DNA of 32,816 bases from Bacillus zhangzhouensis. Its GTDB lineage: Bacteria > Bacillota > Bacilli > Bacillales > Bacillaceae. The stretch covers positions 1 through 32,816 of the forward strand of contig NZ_JOTP01000031.1 of the NCBI RefSeq assembly GCF_000715205.1, given 5' to 3'. The position numbers were made by a program, and so were the translations under genes. Below the pieces are notes generated by a model. The model had not been told where the DNA came from. It did no database searches and saw nothing but the letters and a program-made list of their open reading frames with translations. Of the stretch, positions 1 to 8,957 are shown in pieces; position 1 is the first letter of the stretch, and each line of letters begins with the position of its first letter.

Positions 1-133
1 AATACAGCACCAAGTCGCTTCTTTAACACTGTTTGGAATGCCGTACGGTTCATTGATTTACTTTAGCGTTAAGCTAATTTTTCCTCACTTGCTTGGAAGA
101 GCACCACGATTGCTTTTTCGGGCAAGTTACTGA
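1..133. other. Gene-free left edge upstream of the tRNA genes
   Basis: I see no reading frame with a ribosome site, no tRNA fold and no clear terminator here. In B. subtilis the tRNA pair ahead of walR follows purA, so this may be the downstream flank of purA, but nothing in the bases proves that. A promoter for the tRNA genes should lie here or further left; I could not assign one with confidence. Confidence 0.4.
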
Positions 134-210
134 GGTCCGGTAGTTCAGTTGGTTAGAATGCCTGCCTGTCACGCAGGAGGTCGCGGGTTCGAGTCCCGTC
201 CGGACCGCCA
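134..210 (+). tRNA. tRNA-Asp (anticodon GTC)
   Basis: The seven-base acceptor arms GGTCCGG and CCGGACC pair perfectly, followed by discriminator G and an encoded CCA end. The D-arm reads AGTTCAGTTGGTTAGA and the T-arm contains GGTTCGAGTCC. The anticodon stem CCTGC/GCAGG closes a seven-base loop with GTC at its centre, giving aspartate. It is 77 bases long including CCA. It sits 27 bases ahead of tRNA-Phe and is probably cotranscribed with it, matching the Asp-Phe pair found upstream of walR in B. subtilis. Confidence 0.97.
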
Positions 211-237
211 TTTATACATATTCATCTTTTTGATGAT

Positions 238-310
<73 letters not shown>

Positions 311-315
311 CTTCC

Positions 316-350
316 AAACGCATCTGCAATCGCAGGTGCGTTTTTATTTT
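316..350 (+). terminator. Rho-independent terminator of the tRNA operon
   Basis: A 12-pair stem (316-327 with 332-343, one G-T pair) with a four-base loop is followed by a run of T. It closes the tRNA-Asp/tRNA-Phe transcript. Confidence 0.9.
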
Positions 351-538
351 ATGAAAAGAAGGCATAAAAAGGGAGAAGCCGGACCTAGGTAGGGCCCGGC
401 TCCATAAGAAGAAGACGTTACATGTATATAGACGTTTGGTGATTGGAAAAGTTTCGATAAAAAAGGAAAAAGTCATCAATTTTTTTGAGCCATGTCTTTC
501 CTATCCAACGTTTACTAGAAAAGAAAGCCGTTATTATT

Positions 539-602
539 TTTATCTTTGCCTCGTAAAACGTTATAATAGACAGTGAGCCTTTTTTCCTCGAACGAAAAAG
601 GC
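539..602 (+). promoter_or_regulatory. Putative walR operon promoter and leader hairpin
   Basis: TATAAT at 562-567 is a consensus -10 box. The matching -35 region at about 539-544 is poor, so the exact promoter is uncertain. Immediately downstream, 577-584 (GCCTTTTT) pairs perfectly with 595-602 (AAAAAGGC), which puts an 8-pair hairpin in the 5' leader about 60 bases before the start codon. No T-run follows the second arm, so this is not a normal terminator. It might stabilise the transcript or be a protein site. Confidence 0.5.
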
Positions 603-660
603 CTGATGAGAGATGCAAAATAGAATGACATAGATGCTAAAAATGCAGGAGGAAATCATA

Positions 661-1368
661 ATGGAAAAAAAGATTCTTGTCGTAGATGATGAAAAACCGA
701 TTGCTGATATATTGGAATTTAACTTAAGAAAAGAGGGCTATGAGGTTCATTGTGCATATGACGGAAATGAAGCCCTTGAAATGGTAGAAGAAATTAAGCC
801 GGACATCATTCTACTCGACATCATGCTGCCGAACAAAGATGGCGTTGAAGTATGCCGTGAAGTGAGAAAGAAATATGATATGCCGATTATTATGCTTACA
901 GCGAAGGACTCTGAAATTGATAAGGTCATCGGTCTTGAGCTTGGCGCGGATGATTATGTGACGAAGCCATTCAGCACGCGCGAGCTGCTTGCACGTGTGA
1001 AAGCGAATTTGAGAAGACAGACCGCTGCTCCGCAATCGGAGGAGGAATCTGAATCAAATGATATCGAGGTTGGATCACTTGTCATTTACCCAGATGCGTA
1101 TGTCGTGTCTAAGCGTGAGGAAACGATCGAGTTGACGCACCGTGAGTTCGAATTGCTTCATTACTTAGCGAAGCATATTGGACAAGTCATGACACGCGAG
1201 CATTTACTACAAACCGTATGGGGCTACGATTACTTCGGCGATGTCCGTACAGTGGATGTTACAGTTCGCCGTCTTCGTGAGAAAATTGAAGACAACCCTA
1301 GCCACCCGAGCTGGATTGTGACAAGACGAGGCGTCGGCTACTATTTAAGAAACCCAGAGCAGGACTAA
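661..1368 (+). CDS. walR: Essential response regulator WalR (YycF)
   Basis: OmpR/PhoB-type response regulator of 235 residues. With WalK it controls cell-wall hydrolase and wall metabolism genes in low-GC Gram-positives. The receiver domain (about 1-115) has the acidic pocket VVDD at 7-10, the phospho-acceptor D53 in LLDIMLP, and T/K switch residues in MLTAKD and VTKPFS. The winged-helix DNA-binding domain (about 135-232) ends in [13 protein letters not shown] and RGVGYYL. I chose ATG 661 because AGGAGG lies at 647-652 with normal spacing and [12 protein letters not shown] is the family N-terminus; an upstream in-frame ATG at 634 lacks a ribosome site. First gene of the walRKHIJ operon; walK starts seven bases after its stop. 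Confidence 0.97.
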   Translation: MEKKILVVDDEKPIADILEFNLRKEGYEVHCAYDGNEALEMVEEIKPDIILLDIMLPNKDGVEVCREVRKKYDMPIIMLTAKDSEIDKVIGLELGADDYVTKPFSTRELLARVKANLRRQTAAPQSEEESESNDIEVGSLVIYPDAYVVSKREETIELTHREFELLHYLAKHIGQVMTREHLLQTVWGYDYFGDVRTVDVTVRRLREKIEDNPSHPSWIVTRRGVGYYLRNPEQD

Positions 1369-1375
1369 GATTCTT

Positions 1376-3214
1376 ATGAGTAAAGTAGGTTTTTTTCGCT
1401 CGATTCACTTCAAATTGACCTTAATCTATGTGCTGCTGATCATTGTCGCCATGCAGATCATTGGCGTCTACTTTGTGAAGCAGCTAGAGCAGTCCTTAAT
1501 TAACTCTTATGATAATTCCTTGAATCAGCGAATCTACTCGTTATCGTATTACCTAGAACAGGATTCATCGAAAAGCAAGGCGGAATTAAAAGAGGATGCT
1601 CAAAAGATTTTAAACGATTTTAACAATAAAGATGAGTCTAATGAAATTTCTGAAGTCAGCTATATTGACGAAAGCAGAGAGGTTATTGCCTCTGTGAATA
1701 ACGGCAGTCAAGAGATTGCCGGGAAGAAAATCACAGATCAAATCATTAGCCGTATTTTCGCGGTTGGCAAAGACTACGAAAAAAAATTCTATGACCCAGA
1801 ATCGAATAAACGAGTCCGCATATCAGCGACAGCCGTGAAAAATGAGAACCAAGAAACCGTTGGTGTCATTTATGTGGTCTCATCCATGGAAAGTGTTTTT
1901 AACCAAATGCGAACCATTAATACGATTTTGGCAACGGGAACGCTGCTTGCCCTTGGGATAACCGCTCTACTTGGTATATTCATATTCAGAACCATTACAC
2001 ACCCAATTTCGGATATGAGAAAGCAAGCGATAGAGCTCGCCAAAGGGAACTTTTCCAGAAAGGTCCGAAAGTATGGACATGATGAGATTGGTCAGCTAGC
2101 AACGACATTTAACCATCTGACGAGAGAGCTGGAGGAAGCTCAGCTGATGACAGAGGGAGAGCGGAAAAAGCTTTCTTCTGTGATTGCGTATATGACGGAT
2201 GGTGTCATCGCAACGAATCAAAACGGTGCCATTATTCTATTAAACAGCCCAGCATTAGAGCTTCTGAATGTTTCACGTGAAACAGCATTAGAGATGCCTA
2301 TTACGTCATTGCTCGGCTTAGAGGAAACTCATACATTTGAAGATTTAGTCGAAAATCAAGACTCCATGCTGCTAGAAATTGAACGCGAAGATCAGTTGTC
2401 TGTTTTGCGTGTCAATTTCTCAGTCATTCAGAAAGAGCATGGGAAGATTGATGGCTTAATCGCGGTCATTTATGACGTGACAGAGCAAGAGAAAATTGAT
2501 GCTGAACGCCGCGAATTCGTGGCGAACGTATCGCATGAACTGCGTACACCGCTAACGACGATGCGAAGCTATCTTGAGGCACTAGCTGAAGGTGCGATTG
2601 GTGATAAAGAGCTTGCGCCAAGGTTCCTCAGTGTCACCCGAAATGAAACAGAGCGCATGATTAGACTTGTCAATGACCTGCTCCAGCTGTCTAAGTTCGA
2701 CAGCAAGGATTATCAATTCAATCGTGAGTGGACGAATTTTATCAGGTTTATCTCTTTGGTCATTGATCGTTTTGAAATGACGAAAGAGCAGCATGTCGCT
2801 TTCATCCGCAACCTGCCGCAGCGTGAAATATATGTGGAAATTGATCAAGATAAAATCACACAGGTGCTCGATAATATCATTTCCAATGCCATGAAATACT
2901 CGCCAGAGGGTGGACATATTACGTTCACAGTCGATCTGGATGAGGACAAAGGTCTTGTGTTATTCAGCGTCAAAGATGAAGGAATCGGTATTCCGAAAAA
3001 GGATATGGATAAAATCTTTGAACGTTTTTATCGAGTGGATAAGGCGAGAACAAGAAAGCTTGGCGGAACCGGCCTAGGTCTTGCGATTGCAAAAGAAATG
3101 GTTCAGGCTCATGGTGGAGATATTTGGGCTGACAGCATTGAAGGAAAAGGAACAACGGTAACCTTTACCCTTCCGTACAATGAAGAACAAGAGGATGATT
3201 GGGATGAAGCGTGA
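1376..3214 (+). CDS. walK: Essential sensor histidine kinase WalK (YycG)
   Basis: Membrane sensor kinase of 612 residues that phosphorylates WalR. The order is: transmembrane helix 1 (about 13-34), an extracytoplasmic sensor of about 150 residues, transmembrane helix 2 (about 183-205), a HAMP linker (about 206-258), a PAS domain (about 263-370), the HisKA dimerisation helix with phospho-acceptor H387 in FVANVSHELRTP, and the HATPase domain. The HATPase boxes are N (DNIISNAMKYS), G1 (DEGIGIP), F (FERFYRVD) and G2 (GGTGLGLAI). Length and domain order match the B. subtilis protein. Its last 11 bases overlap walH, which implies translational coupling. In the family its activity is held down by WalH and WalI, encoded just downstream. 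Confidence 0.97.
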   Translation: MSKVGFFRSIHFKLTLIYVLLIIVAMQIIGVYFVKQLEQSLINSYDNSLNQRIYSLSYYLEQDSSKSKAELKEDAQKILNDFNNKDESNEISEVSYIDESREVIASVNNGSQEIAGKKITDQIISRIFAVGKDYEKKFYDPESNKRVRISATAVKNENQETVGVIYVVSSMESVFNQMRTINTILATGTLLALGITALLGIFIFRTITHPISDMRKQAIELAKGNFSRKVRKYGHDEIGQLATTFNHLTRELEEAQLMTEGERKKLSSVIAYMTDGVIATNQNGAIILLNSPALELLNVSRETALEMPITSLLGLEETHTFEDLVENQDSMLLEIEREDQLSVLRVNFSVIQKEHGKIDGLIAVIYDVTEQEKIDAERREFVANVSHELRTPLTTMRSYLEALAEGAIGDKELAPRFLSVTRNETERMIRLVNDLLQLSKFDSKDYQFNREWTNFIRFISLVIDRFEMTKEQHVAFIRNLPQREIYVEIDQDKITQVLDNIISNAMKYSPEGGHITFTVDLDEDKGLVLFSVKDEGIGIPKKDMDKIFERFYRVDKARTRKLGGTGLGLAIAKEMVQAHGGDIWADSIEGKGTTVTFTLPYNEEQEDDWDEA

Positions 3215-4583
3215 GACCTTTAAAACCATAATATTAACAATCCTAATTGCGATCAGTCTTGTGTTTACGTGGAATATTTGGATGTTCCAGCCTGTCATGC
3301 AGGATCAGGCGGATGCCGGCACAAGGGTCGTGGAAACGAAGAAGATCTCAAGCGACGAGCCCCGAAGTCTCATTGATGTCGTAAAGCCGCGGGAGATGTT
3401 CATCCATTCAAATGGTGAGCATTTTAAAGTGGATCAAAAGGAACTCTTTCAAAACTTTTGGAATGATGTGAGCCTTTGGGATGTCAAAGAGATGAAGGAT
3501 GTGTCGGATCAATATTCCGAGCAGAAGTTTAAAAATTTCTTCTACGGACGCGAAGGGCAAGGGAAGACATTGGATCTTGTGTTCAATGACCCGATTCCGA
3601 TTGATATTTTCCAAGCACTGTTTAAATGGCCGAATAAATCCATTGAATACAACTCATTTGATCGGATGATTGTGCCTTTTGCTCAGCAGGATAAGGCCAA
3701 TAAAAAAGTCTATTTGGTCTCATATAGCAAGGAAACGGTGCTTGAGCTGACAATTGAGTCGGCCAACTATCGTAATCTGATGGATAGCATCGCAGCCGCT
3801 CAAAACGAGATGCCGCGCTATGATCTCTATACATTCTCAGGAAATTCTAAAAGAGATTTCCTTCTGCCGCGGAAGCAAAAGCATCTTGAAGCGAAAATGT
3901 TCTTTATCGAAACGATTAAGACAAGCAAATTCAAGGATGCTTTGTTTACAGACCCAAGTCTTGTCGGTGAGGAGTCTAATTTAAACCGGACGGTGTATAC
4001 AGATGGGACAAGTCGTCTTGAAGCCAATCAAAAAGATCATCGCATCCAGTATCAGCACCGTAATATCAATTCTAGTACCGTTTTTCAAACGGGGGATTTG
4101 ATCAAGCGAAGCGTGAAGTATTTCAATGATACGGGAAGCTTTACCGATGACTATCAATACTTTGGCATCAACAGCAACCAGCAGCTGTCCTTTAATATGT
4201 TTATGGATGGTCTGCCGATCGTCAACAGTACAAAGCATCCATTTGGTATGACCTCTCTTGAAGTACAATGGGCGAATGATGACATCTTGAATTACAAGCG
4301 TCCAAACTACATTCTTGGCAACAAAGCGAGTCAGAGTGAACAGGTCAAGCTGATGAATGGGACAGAGCTGAAGGATCTGATCATCAAACAGACGAAATAT
4401 GATGATCTGGAGAAAATTGAACAGATTTTCCCTGCGTATCAAGCTGCGTCTTCGGCATCAGATCAAGATCAAGCGATGTTTGTCTGGCTGGAGCCAGTAT
4501 GGTGTATGAAATATAACGGCAAAACCGTGATTCTATCGAATGATCTGCTGACAGAGGGGAGCGAGAATAATGGAATGGAATAA
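3204..4583 (+). CDS. walH: WalK regulator WalH (YycH)
   Basis: 459-residue protein with a short cytoplasmic N-terminus, one transmembrane helix (about residues 6-25, TIILTILIAISLVFTWNIW) and a large extracytoplasmic part. WalH and WalI are known to form a membrane complex with WalK and to modulate its activity. I chose ATG 3204 (MKRETFKTI), which overlaps the last 11 bases of walK and has GAGGATGATTGGG upstream. Longer in-frame starts at 3180 and 3195 would lie deeper inside walK and add residues not typical of the family. Its last 14 bases overlap walI. Confidence 0.93.
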   Translation: MKRETFKTIILTILIAISLVFTWNIWMFQPVMQDQADAGTRVVETKKISSDEPRSLIDVVKPREMFIHSNGEHFKVDQKELFQNFWNDVSLWDVKEMKDVSDQYSEQKFKNFFYGREGQGKTLDLVFNDPIPIDIFQALFKWPNKSIEYNSFDRMIVPFAQQDKANKKVYLVSYSKETVLELTIESANYRNLMDSIAAAQNEMPRYDLYTFSGNSKRDFLLPRKQKHLEAKMFFIETIKTSKFKDALFTDPSLVGEESNLNRTVYTDGTSRLEANQKDHRIQYQHRNINSSTVFQTGDLIKRSVKYFNDTGSFTDDYQYFGINSNQQLSFNMFMDGLPIVNSTKHPFGMTSLEVQWANDDILNYKRPNYILGNKASQSEQVKLMNGTELKDLIIKQTKYDDLEKIEQIFPAYQAASSASDQDQAMFVWLEPVWCMKYNGKTVILSNDLLTEGSENNGME

Positions 4584-5433
4584 GACCAAAACGATCTTTA
4601 TCCTAGCCTTTCTCGTTCTCGATATCTTTCTAGGTTTTCAATACTTTGAAAAACGATCGACCGATCATTTTGCGATTATCGAAAAAACGGATACGCTGGA
4701 AGAAATGAAGGCAGACGGAATCAAATATGGCAATCTATCAGATGAAGCGAAGATTGGATACCGCATTACAGCTGAAAAGAAGCAATATACGAAAAAGGAT
4801 GTCGACGGATTAGCTGATCAAAAGGCGAAAAGCAGATTCCCGAAAACAGACAAAGATGATCCTGTCACGTTGCTTGAAATGACTTTCAATAAACCAGTCG
4901 CATTGCCGAAAAAGGATATGAAAACAGCAGCGACGAACCTTGTGAACCAGCGTTTGCTGGATGGGAAGAATTATAAGCTGTGGAGCATTGATGAAGAGAC
5001 AGGCAAAATCGTCTTCTTCCAAATGTATAAAGGGAAATACATCTTCCAAGAAGGCCTTGATGACACCGAAACCATCGGGAGAATCACATTGGATTTGAAC
5101 GATCAAAACGAGGTCGTATCGTATCAGCAGTCGATGGTGACGTCGATTAATGAAGTGAGAAAAGAAACGCTTGTCCCGGCGCTTGAAACCGTGAAGGACT
5201 TATATACGCAAAATATGCTGAACCAGAATACGACCGTGAAAAAGGTTGAACTTGGCTACTATACGCAATATCCAGGTGCAAGCACTCAAGTCATGGTGCC
5301 TGTATGGCGAGTGGAGCTTGAAGGTGTATCAGCTGGTTCCAAGAAAAAGACAGAGGAAGAATATTTGATCAATGCCATCGATGGTTCAACACTTGATCAT
5401 ATAGAGAAAGATGACAAATCTTCAATGGAGTGA
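4570..5433 (+). CDS. walI: WalK regulator WalI (YycI)
   Basis: 287-residue protein with one N-terminal transmembrane helix (about 7-24, TIFILAFLVLDIFLGFQY) and an extracytoplasmic YycI domain. It partners WalH in modulating WalK at the membrane. The C-terminal third (about 205-275) has the PepSY-like, beta-rich look of the family (VPVWRVELEG, YLINAIDGST). ATG 4570 sits inside the walH 3' end, preceded by GAGGGGAGCGAG, so it is probably translated by coupling. walJ starts six bases after the stop. Confidence 0.93.
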   Translation: MEWNKTKTIFILAFLVLDIFLGFQYFEKRSTDHFAIIEKTDTLEEMKADGIKYGNLSDEAKIGYRITAEKKQYTKKDVDGLADQKAKSRFPKTDKDDPVTLLEMTFNKPVALPKKDMKTAATNLVNQRLLDGKNYKLWSIDEETGKIVFFQMYKGKYIFQEGLDDTETIGRITLDLNDQNEVVSYQQSMVTSINEVRKETLVPALETVKDLYTQNMLNQNTTVKKVELGYYTQYPGASTQVMVPVWRVELEGVSAGSKKKTEEEYLINAIDGSTLDHIEKDDKSSME

Positions 5434-5439
5434 GAGAAC

Positions 5440-6234
5440 ATGAGCTTGCAGTTCAGTGTACTAGCGAGCGGAAGTACGGGGAACGCTTTTTATTTAGAAA
5501 CAGACGAGCATGCCTTTTTGGTGGATGCGGGTCTAAGCGGCAAACAGATGGTCGAGCTACTTGGTCAAATCGACCGCAAGCCGGAAGACTTGGACGGAAT
5601 TTTTGTCACACACGAGCACTCAGATCATATTAAGGGACTTGGTGTCATGGCAAGAAAGTACAAGCTTCCCGTCTATGCAAATGCAAAAACGTGGCATGCG
5701 ATGGAATCTCATATTGGGAAGATTGACACAGAGCAGAAATTCCATTTTGATATGGAGACGGTTCAATCCTTTGGCGGTCTGGATGTCGAGTCCTTTGGCG
5801 TGTCACATGATGCGGCAGAGCCTATGTTTTACGTGTTCCATTATGGAGGGCGAAAGCTTGCCCTCATGACGGATACAGGCTATGTGAGTGATCGCATGAA
5901 AGGAATTATTAAATCAGCCAATACGTTTGTATTTGAGAGCAATCATGATGTCGGCATGCTGCAAATGGGCCGATACCCATGGAGTATTAAGCGCAGAATC
6001 CTGAGCGATGTCGGACATGTATCGAATGAAGATGCCGCTCTTGCAATGACAGATGTAATTGGGGATGCCACCTCACGCATTTACTTAGCTCACCTGAGTC
6101 AAGACAACAACATGAAGGATTTAGCCCGTATGGCGGTCCAGCAGACGCTTGAAATGAAGGGCTATGTTGTGGGGGACGGCTTTGATTTATATGATACGGA
6201 CCCGAAAAAAGCAACCCCGCTTTGCGCCGTATGA
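5440..6234 (+). CDS. walJ: MBL-fold metallohydrolase WalJ (YycJ)
   Basis: 264-residue cytoplasmic metallo-beta-lactamase-fold protein, the same length as B. subtilis YycJ. Metal ligands are visible as HEHSDH in [12 protein letters not shown] (about residues 58-63), later histidines in GVSHDA, the aspartate in [10 protein letters not shown], and AHLSQDN near the C-terminus. The family has been linked to cell-wall/cell-division coordination and to 5'-exonuclease activity on DNA; the exact substrate cannot be told from sequence. GGAGTGAG precedes ATG 5440. Last gene of the tightly packed wal operon before the gap to htrC. Confidence 0.93.
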   Translation: MSLQFSVLASGSTGNAFYLETDEHAFLVDAGLSGKQMVELLGQIDRKPEDLDGIFVTHEHSDHIKGLGVMARKYKLPVYANAKTWHAMESHIGKIDTEQKFHFDMETVQSFGGLDVESFGVSHDAAEPMFYVFHYGGRKLALMTDTGYVSDRMKGIIKSANTFVFESNHDVGMLQMGRYPWSIKRRILSDVGHVSNEDAALAMTDVIGDATSRIYLAHLSQDNNMKDLARMAVQQTLEMKGYVVGDGFDLYDTDPKKATPLCAV

Positions 6235-6315
6235 TTTTTACAATCGTATGATTAAGATAAGAGCTTCTTACCAACACTATATACATCATCTATTCACTGA
6301 AAGGAAGGAAACATA

Positions 6316-7503
6316 GTGGATTATCGCGATGTAGAGTGGAAGCCGAGACGAAGCAGAAAAGGATATTTCCTATCTGGTTTGATCGGTGTATTGGTAGGAG
6401 CTTTTTTAATGGGATTCTTTTTCCCCTATGTATCTGGACAGAGCGGCAGTCTCTTTGGCTGGCAGTCGGCCGGAGACCAGCAAGCATCAGAGGGCCCTTT
6501 AAAGACAGTCAATGTGAACGTCAATGATGCTGTCACGAAAGTGGTGTCTAGTATGTCGGATACGGTTGTCGGCGTCATTAATATCCAAAAGTCGAGCTTT
6601 TGGGAAGAAGGCGGAGAAGCAGGCAGCGGGTCAGGTGTGATATATCAAAAAAAGGGTGATACCTTGTATATCGTGACCAACCACCACGTCATCAAAGGCG
6701 CAAACCAGCTTGAAGTGAGCCTTCAGGATGGGACAAGAATTGGGGCCAATCTTGTCGGCAGCGATCAGCTCATGGATTTAGCGGTACTCACCGTCAAAAG
6801 TGATAAAATCAAGAAGACCGCAGCCTTCGGCAATTCAGATCATGTGAAGCCAGGTGAGCCAGTCATCGCCATTGGGAATCCATTAGGGCTTGAATTCGCA
6901 GGCTCTGTCACACAAGGTGTCATTTCGGGAACGGAGCGTGCCATCCCTGTTGACTCAAATGGTGATGGACAGACGGATTGGAATGCAGAGGTCCTGCAAA
7001 CAGATGCCGCCATCAATCCGGGAAACAGTGGTGGTGCCTTGATCAATATGGACGGGAAAGTGATCGGCATCAATTCAATGAAGATTGCTGAATCAGAAGT
7101 TGAAGGAATTGGGCTGTCCATTCCTGCGAATCTGGTCATACCTGTCATAGAGGATTTAGAGCGCTATGGGGAGGTTAAACGTCCGTACCTTGGGGTTGGC
7201 ATGAAGTCACTAGCCGATATTGCGAGCTACCACTGGCAGGAAACGTTGAAATTGCCAGAAAAGGTCACAACCGGGGTCGTCGTGATGAGTGTTGAACCTT
7301 TGTCTCCAGCAGGAAAAGCGGGGCTAAAAGAGCTGGATGTTGTGACATCCTTTGATGGCAAGGGTGTACAAAATATTGTGGATCTACGTAAATATTTATA
7401 TCAAAAGAAAGTCGGCGACAAGGTAAAGGTGCAATTTTACCGAAGCGGAAAGAAAAAATCAGTAGAGATCAAACTCTCCCAAACCGACCGATTCGGCGGA
7501 TAA
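6316..7503 (+). CDS. htrC: Membrane-anchored HtrA-type serine protease HtrC (YyxA)
   Basis: 395-residue DegP/HtrA-family protease. A cytoplasmic basic N-terminus (KPRRSRKG) precedes one transmembrane anchor (about 17-39), a serine-rich linker, the trypsin-like domain (about 75-285) and one C-terminal PDZ domain (about 295-385). The catalytic triad is visible: H124 (VTNHHVIKG), D154 (QLMDLAVL) and S238 (NPGNSGGAL). The active site faces outside the cell, where it would degrade misfolded exported proteins. The start is GTG 6316, with AAGGAAGGAA at 6301-6310. It is the usual last gene after walJ, 81 bases downstream, and may be read from the wal promoter. A strong terminator follows. Confidence 0.95.
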   Translation: MDYRDVEWKPRRSRKGYFLSGLIGVLVGAFLMGFFFPYVSGQSGSLFGWQSAGDQQASEGPLKTVNVNVNDAVTKVVSSMSDTVVGVINIQKSSFWEEGGEAGSGSGVIYQKKGDTLYIVTNHHVIKGANQLEVSLQDGTRIGANLVGSDQLMDLAVLTVKSDKIKKTAAFGNSDHVKPGEPVIAIGNPLGLEFAGSVTQGVISGTERAIPVDSNGDGQTDWNAEVLQTDAAINPGNSGGALINMDGKVIGINSMKIAESEVEGIGLSIPANLVIPVIEDLERYGEVKRPYLGVGMKSLADIASYHWQETLKLPEKVTTGVVVMSVEPLSPAGKAGLKELDVVTSFDGKGVQNIVDLRKYLYQKKVGDKVKVQFYRSGKKKSVEIKLSQTDRFGG

Positions 7504-7532
7504 CCAGTTCCAACAAGGGACTGGTTTTTTTT
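7502..7532 (+). terminator. Terminator after htrC
   Basis: A ten-pair stem (7502-7511 with 7517-7526, one G-T pair) with a five-base loop runs into eight T. It begins within the htrC stop codon and ends the wal/htrC transcription unit. Confidence 0.9.
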
Positions 7533-7571
7533 GCATGCCCATCATATGATGAAGGAAAGGGGGGGATACGA

Positions 7572-8036
7572 TTGGTTACACTACAACCGATGTCACAAAC
7601 AGATTACGACTCATTAATCGAGGAATCCATTAAGCGGTACGCAGAAGAAAAAGTGCTCGCAGGAACATGGGTGAAGGAAGAAGCACTTGAGAACGCAGAA
7701 GAACAATTTGATAGGCTGCTTCCAGAAGGCCTTCAAACAGAGCATCATGAGCTGTGGAATTTCTTAAATGGAGAAGAGACGATAGGCTGGGTTTGGCTTT
7801 GTTATGATCCGAATCATCCTCAACAAGAGGGGTTTATTTATAACTTTATTTTGTTTGAAGCTTATCGAGGAAAAGGTTTTGCGAAGCAGGCCATTGCTGC
7901 ATTAGAGGAGCAGGCAAAGTCATTAGGTGTGAAAAAACTCTCACTGCATGTCTTTGCGCATAATCAAATCGCCCGTGCGCTGTATGAGAAGACGGGTTTT
8001 GCAGAAACCGGCATCTACATGAGCAAACCGATATAA
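7572..8036 (+). CDS. yycN: GNAT-family N-acetyltransferase YycN
   Basis: 154-residue single-domain GNAT protein, very similar in layout to B. subtilis YycN, which lies in the same neighbourhood. The acetyl-CoA pyrophosphate-binding motif R-G-K-G-F-A is at 99-104, after the beta4 strand FIYNFILFEAY. The C-terminus has the usual HNQIARALYEKTGF. The acceptor substrate is unknown. The start is TTG 7572, chosen because GGAAAGGGGGG (7555-7565) lies just before it and no upstream in-frame start is possible. A perfect 12-base palindrome CATCATATGATG (7540-7551) lies between the htrC terminator and the ribosome site and includes a possible TATGAT -10 box. Confidence 0.88.
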   Translation: MVTLQPMSQTDYDSLIEESIKRYAEEKVLAGTWVKEEALENAEEQFDRLLPEGLQTEHHELWNFLNGEETIGWVWLCYDPNHPQQEGFIYNFILFEAYRGKGFAKQAIAALEEQAKSLGVKKLSLHVFAHNQIARALYEKTGFAETGIYMSKPI

Positions 8037-8044
8037 AAAAGAAG

Positions 8045-8078
8045 AAGTACCGTGCAGGCAGCGTACGGTACTTTTTTA
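8045..8078. terminator. Bidirectional terminator between yycN and the ABC genes
   Basis: AAGTACCGT (8045-8053) pairs with ACGGTACTT (8064-8072), flanked by A on the left and T on the right, so it can stop transcription from both sides. The stop codon of the minus-strand ATPase gene lies within the T-run. Confidence 0.85.
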
Positions 8079-8957
8079 TGAGGACATCATGGCATCTTGA
8101 GCCGTGACTCTGTATAGATCTACTTTGCATTTCACGAAAGCGCGGATGATCGCAGGGACTTGGGCTTCTGAACGAATCAACAATGAGGTCTCGTCATCAC
8201 TGATCACAAGATCTGTTCCCACAGTTTGTAAGTACTGCGTGAGAACAGGCTTCACCTCATCATCAATCCATGCATGCTTGAAGGTTGCACGAATGTTTGA
8301 GGATGTGATGGTTTTCTCTTGAGGATGAGTATGTGGGGACACTAATTTTCCTTCAGAAATGAACGCAGTTTTGGTACAGATACTATTTGTGAACCTTGGT
8401 CGGTCAGCTGTTAAAAAGACGGTTTTGCCTTCATACTTTAACGTTTCAATGACCCGTTGGATGTTCAAGATAGAATCTGAATCAATATCGGCAAAAGGCT
8501 CATCGAGTAAAATAAATTCAGGTCGATGGGCGATGGCCTGCGCCATTCCGAGCCGCTTCTTCATACCAGGTGTAAAGGCACCAACCTTCTCCTGATGATA
8601 GCGATGTAAACCGACGAATTCGAGCAATTCTTCATAATTGCTCGTTTTCTGGCGTGTACCGGTGATTTTTGACAAATAGGCGATATGTTCAAGTGCCGTG
8701 AGCCCTTCATATAAATCCGTATATTCAGGCAGAACACCGATGTGATGCCTCACTTTTTTTAACGAAGGCATATTCATCATCGTAAACGTACCAGCTGTGG
8801 GGCGGGAGATTCCCGTAATGATATTGAAAAACGTGGTCTTACCAGCACCCTTCGGTCCGATGAGTCCGAAGATATCGCCTTGATTGACATCAAGGGTAAT
8901 ATGATCTACTGCAACTTTTGTACGATATTTTTTTGTAAGCCCTTTTGTATGTAGCAT
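8076..8957 (-). CDS. ABC transporter ATP-binding protein
   Basis: 293-residue nucleotide-binding subunit of an ABC-2 type (exporter-like) transporter. The Walker A motif is GPKGAGKT (34-41), the signature region is the degenerate FTPGMKKR (128-135), and Walker B is FILLDEP (148-154). It also has the beta-strand start LTKKYRTKVAVDHI typical of the CcmA/DRA family. The C-terminal 80 residues after the ATPase core are an accessory domain found in such subunits. ATG 8957 abuts the stop of the permease gene with no spacer, and its AGGAGGG lies inside the permease 3' end, so the two are coupled. Substrate unknown; lantibiotic, multidrug or lipid export are typical for the class. Confidence 0.88.
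   Translation of the reverse strand: MLHTKGLTKKYRTKVAVDHITLDVNQGDIFGLIGPKGAGKTTFFNIITGISRPTAGTFTMMNMPSLKKVRHHIGVLPEYTDLYEGLTALEHIAYLSKITGTRQKTSNYEELLEFVGLHRYHQEKVGAFTPGMKKRLGMAQAIAHRPEFILLDEPFADIDSDSILNIQRVIETLKYEGKTVFLTADRPRFTNSICTKTAFISEGKLVSPHTHPQEKTITSSNIRATFKHAWIDDEVKPVLTQYLQTVGTDLVISDDETSLLIRSEAQVPAIIRAFVKCKVDLYRVTAQDAMMSS

Noticed and set aside
372..402. GC-rich hairpin (GCCGG...CCGGC) after the tRNA terminator
   Set aside because: The stem is interrupted and no T-run follows on the plus strand. On the minus strand there is no gene for it to terminate.
3981..4442. 153-codon minus-strand frame inside walH
   Set aside because: It is antisense to a well-supported gene, has no ribosome site, and its translation resembles no family.
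5430..5633. 67-codon plus-strand frame at the start of walJ
   Set aside because: Out-of-frame shadow of walJ, which has clear metal-ligand motifs.
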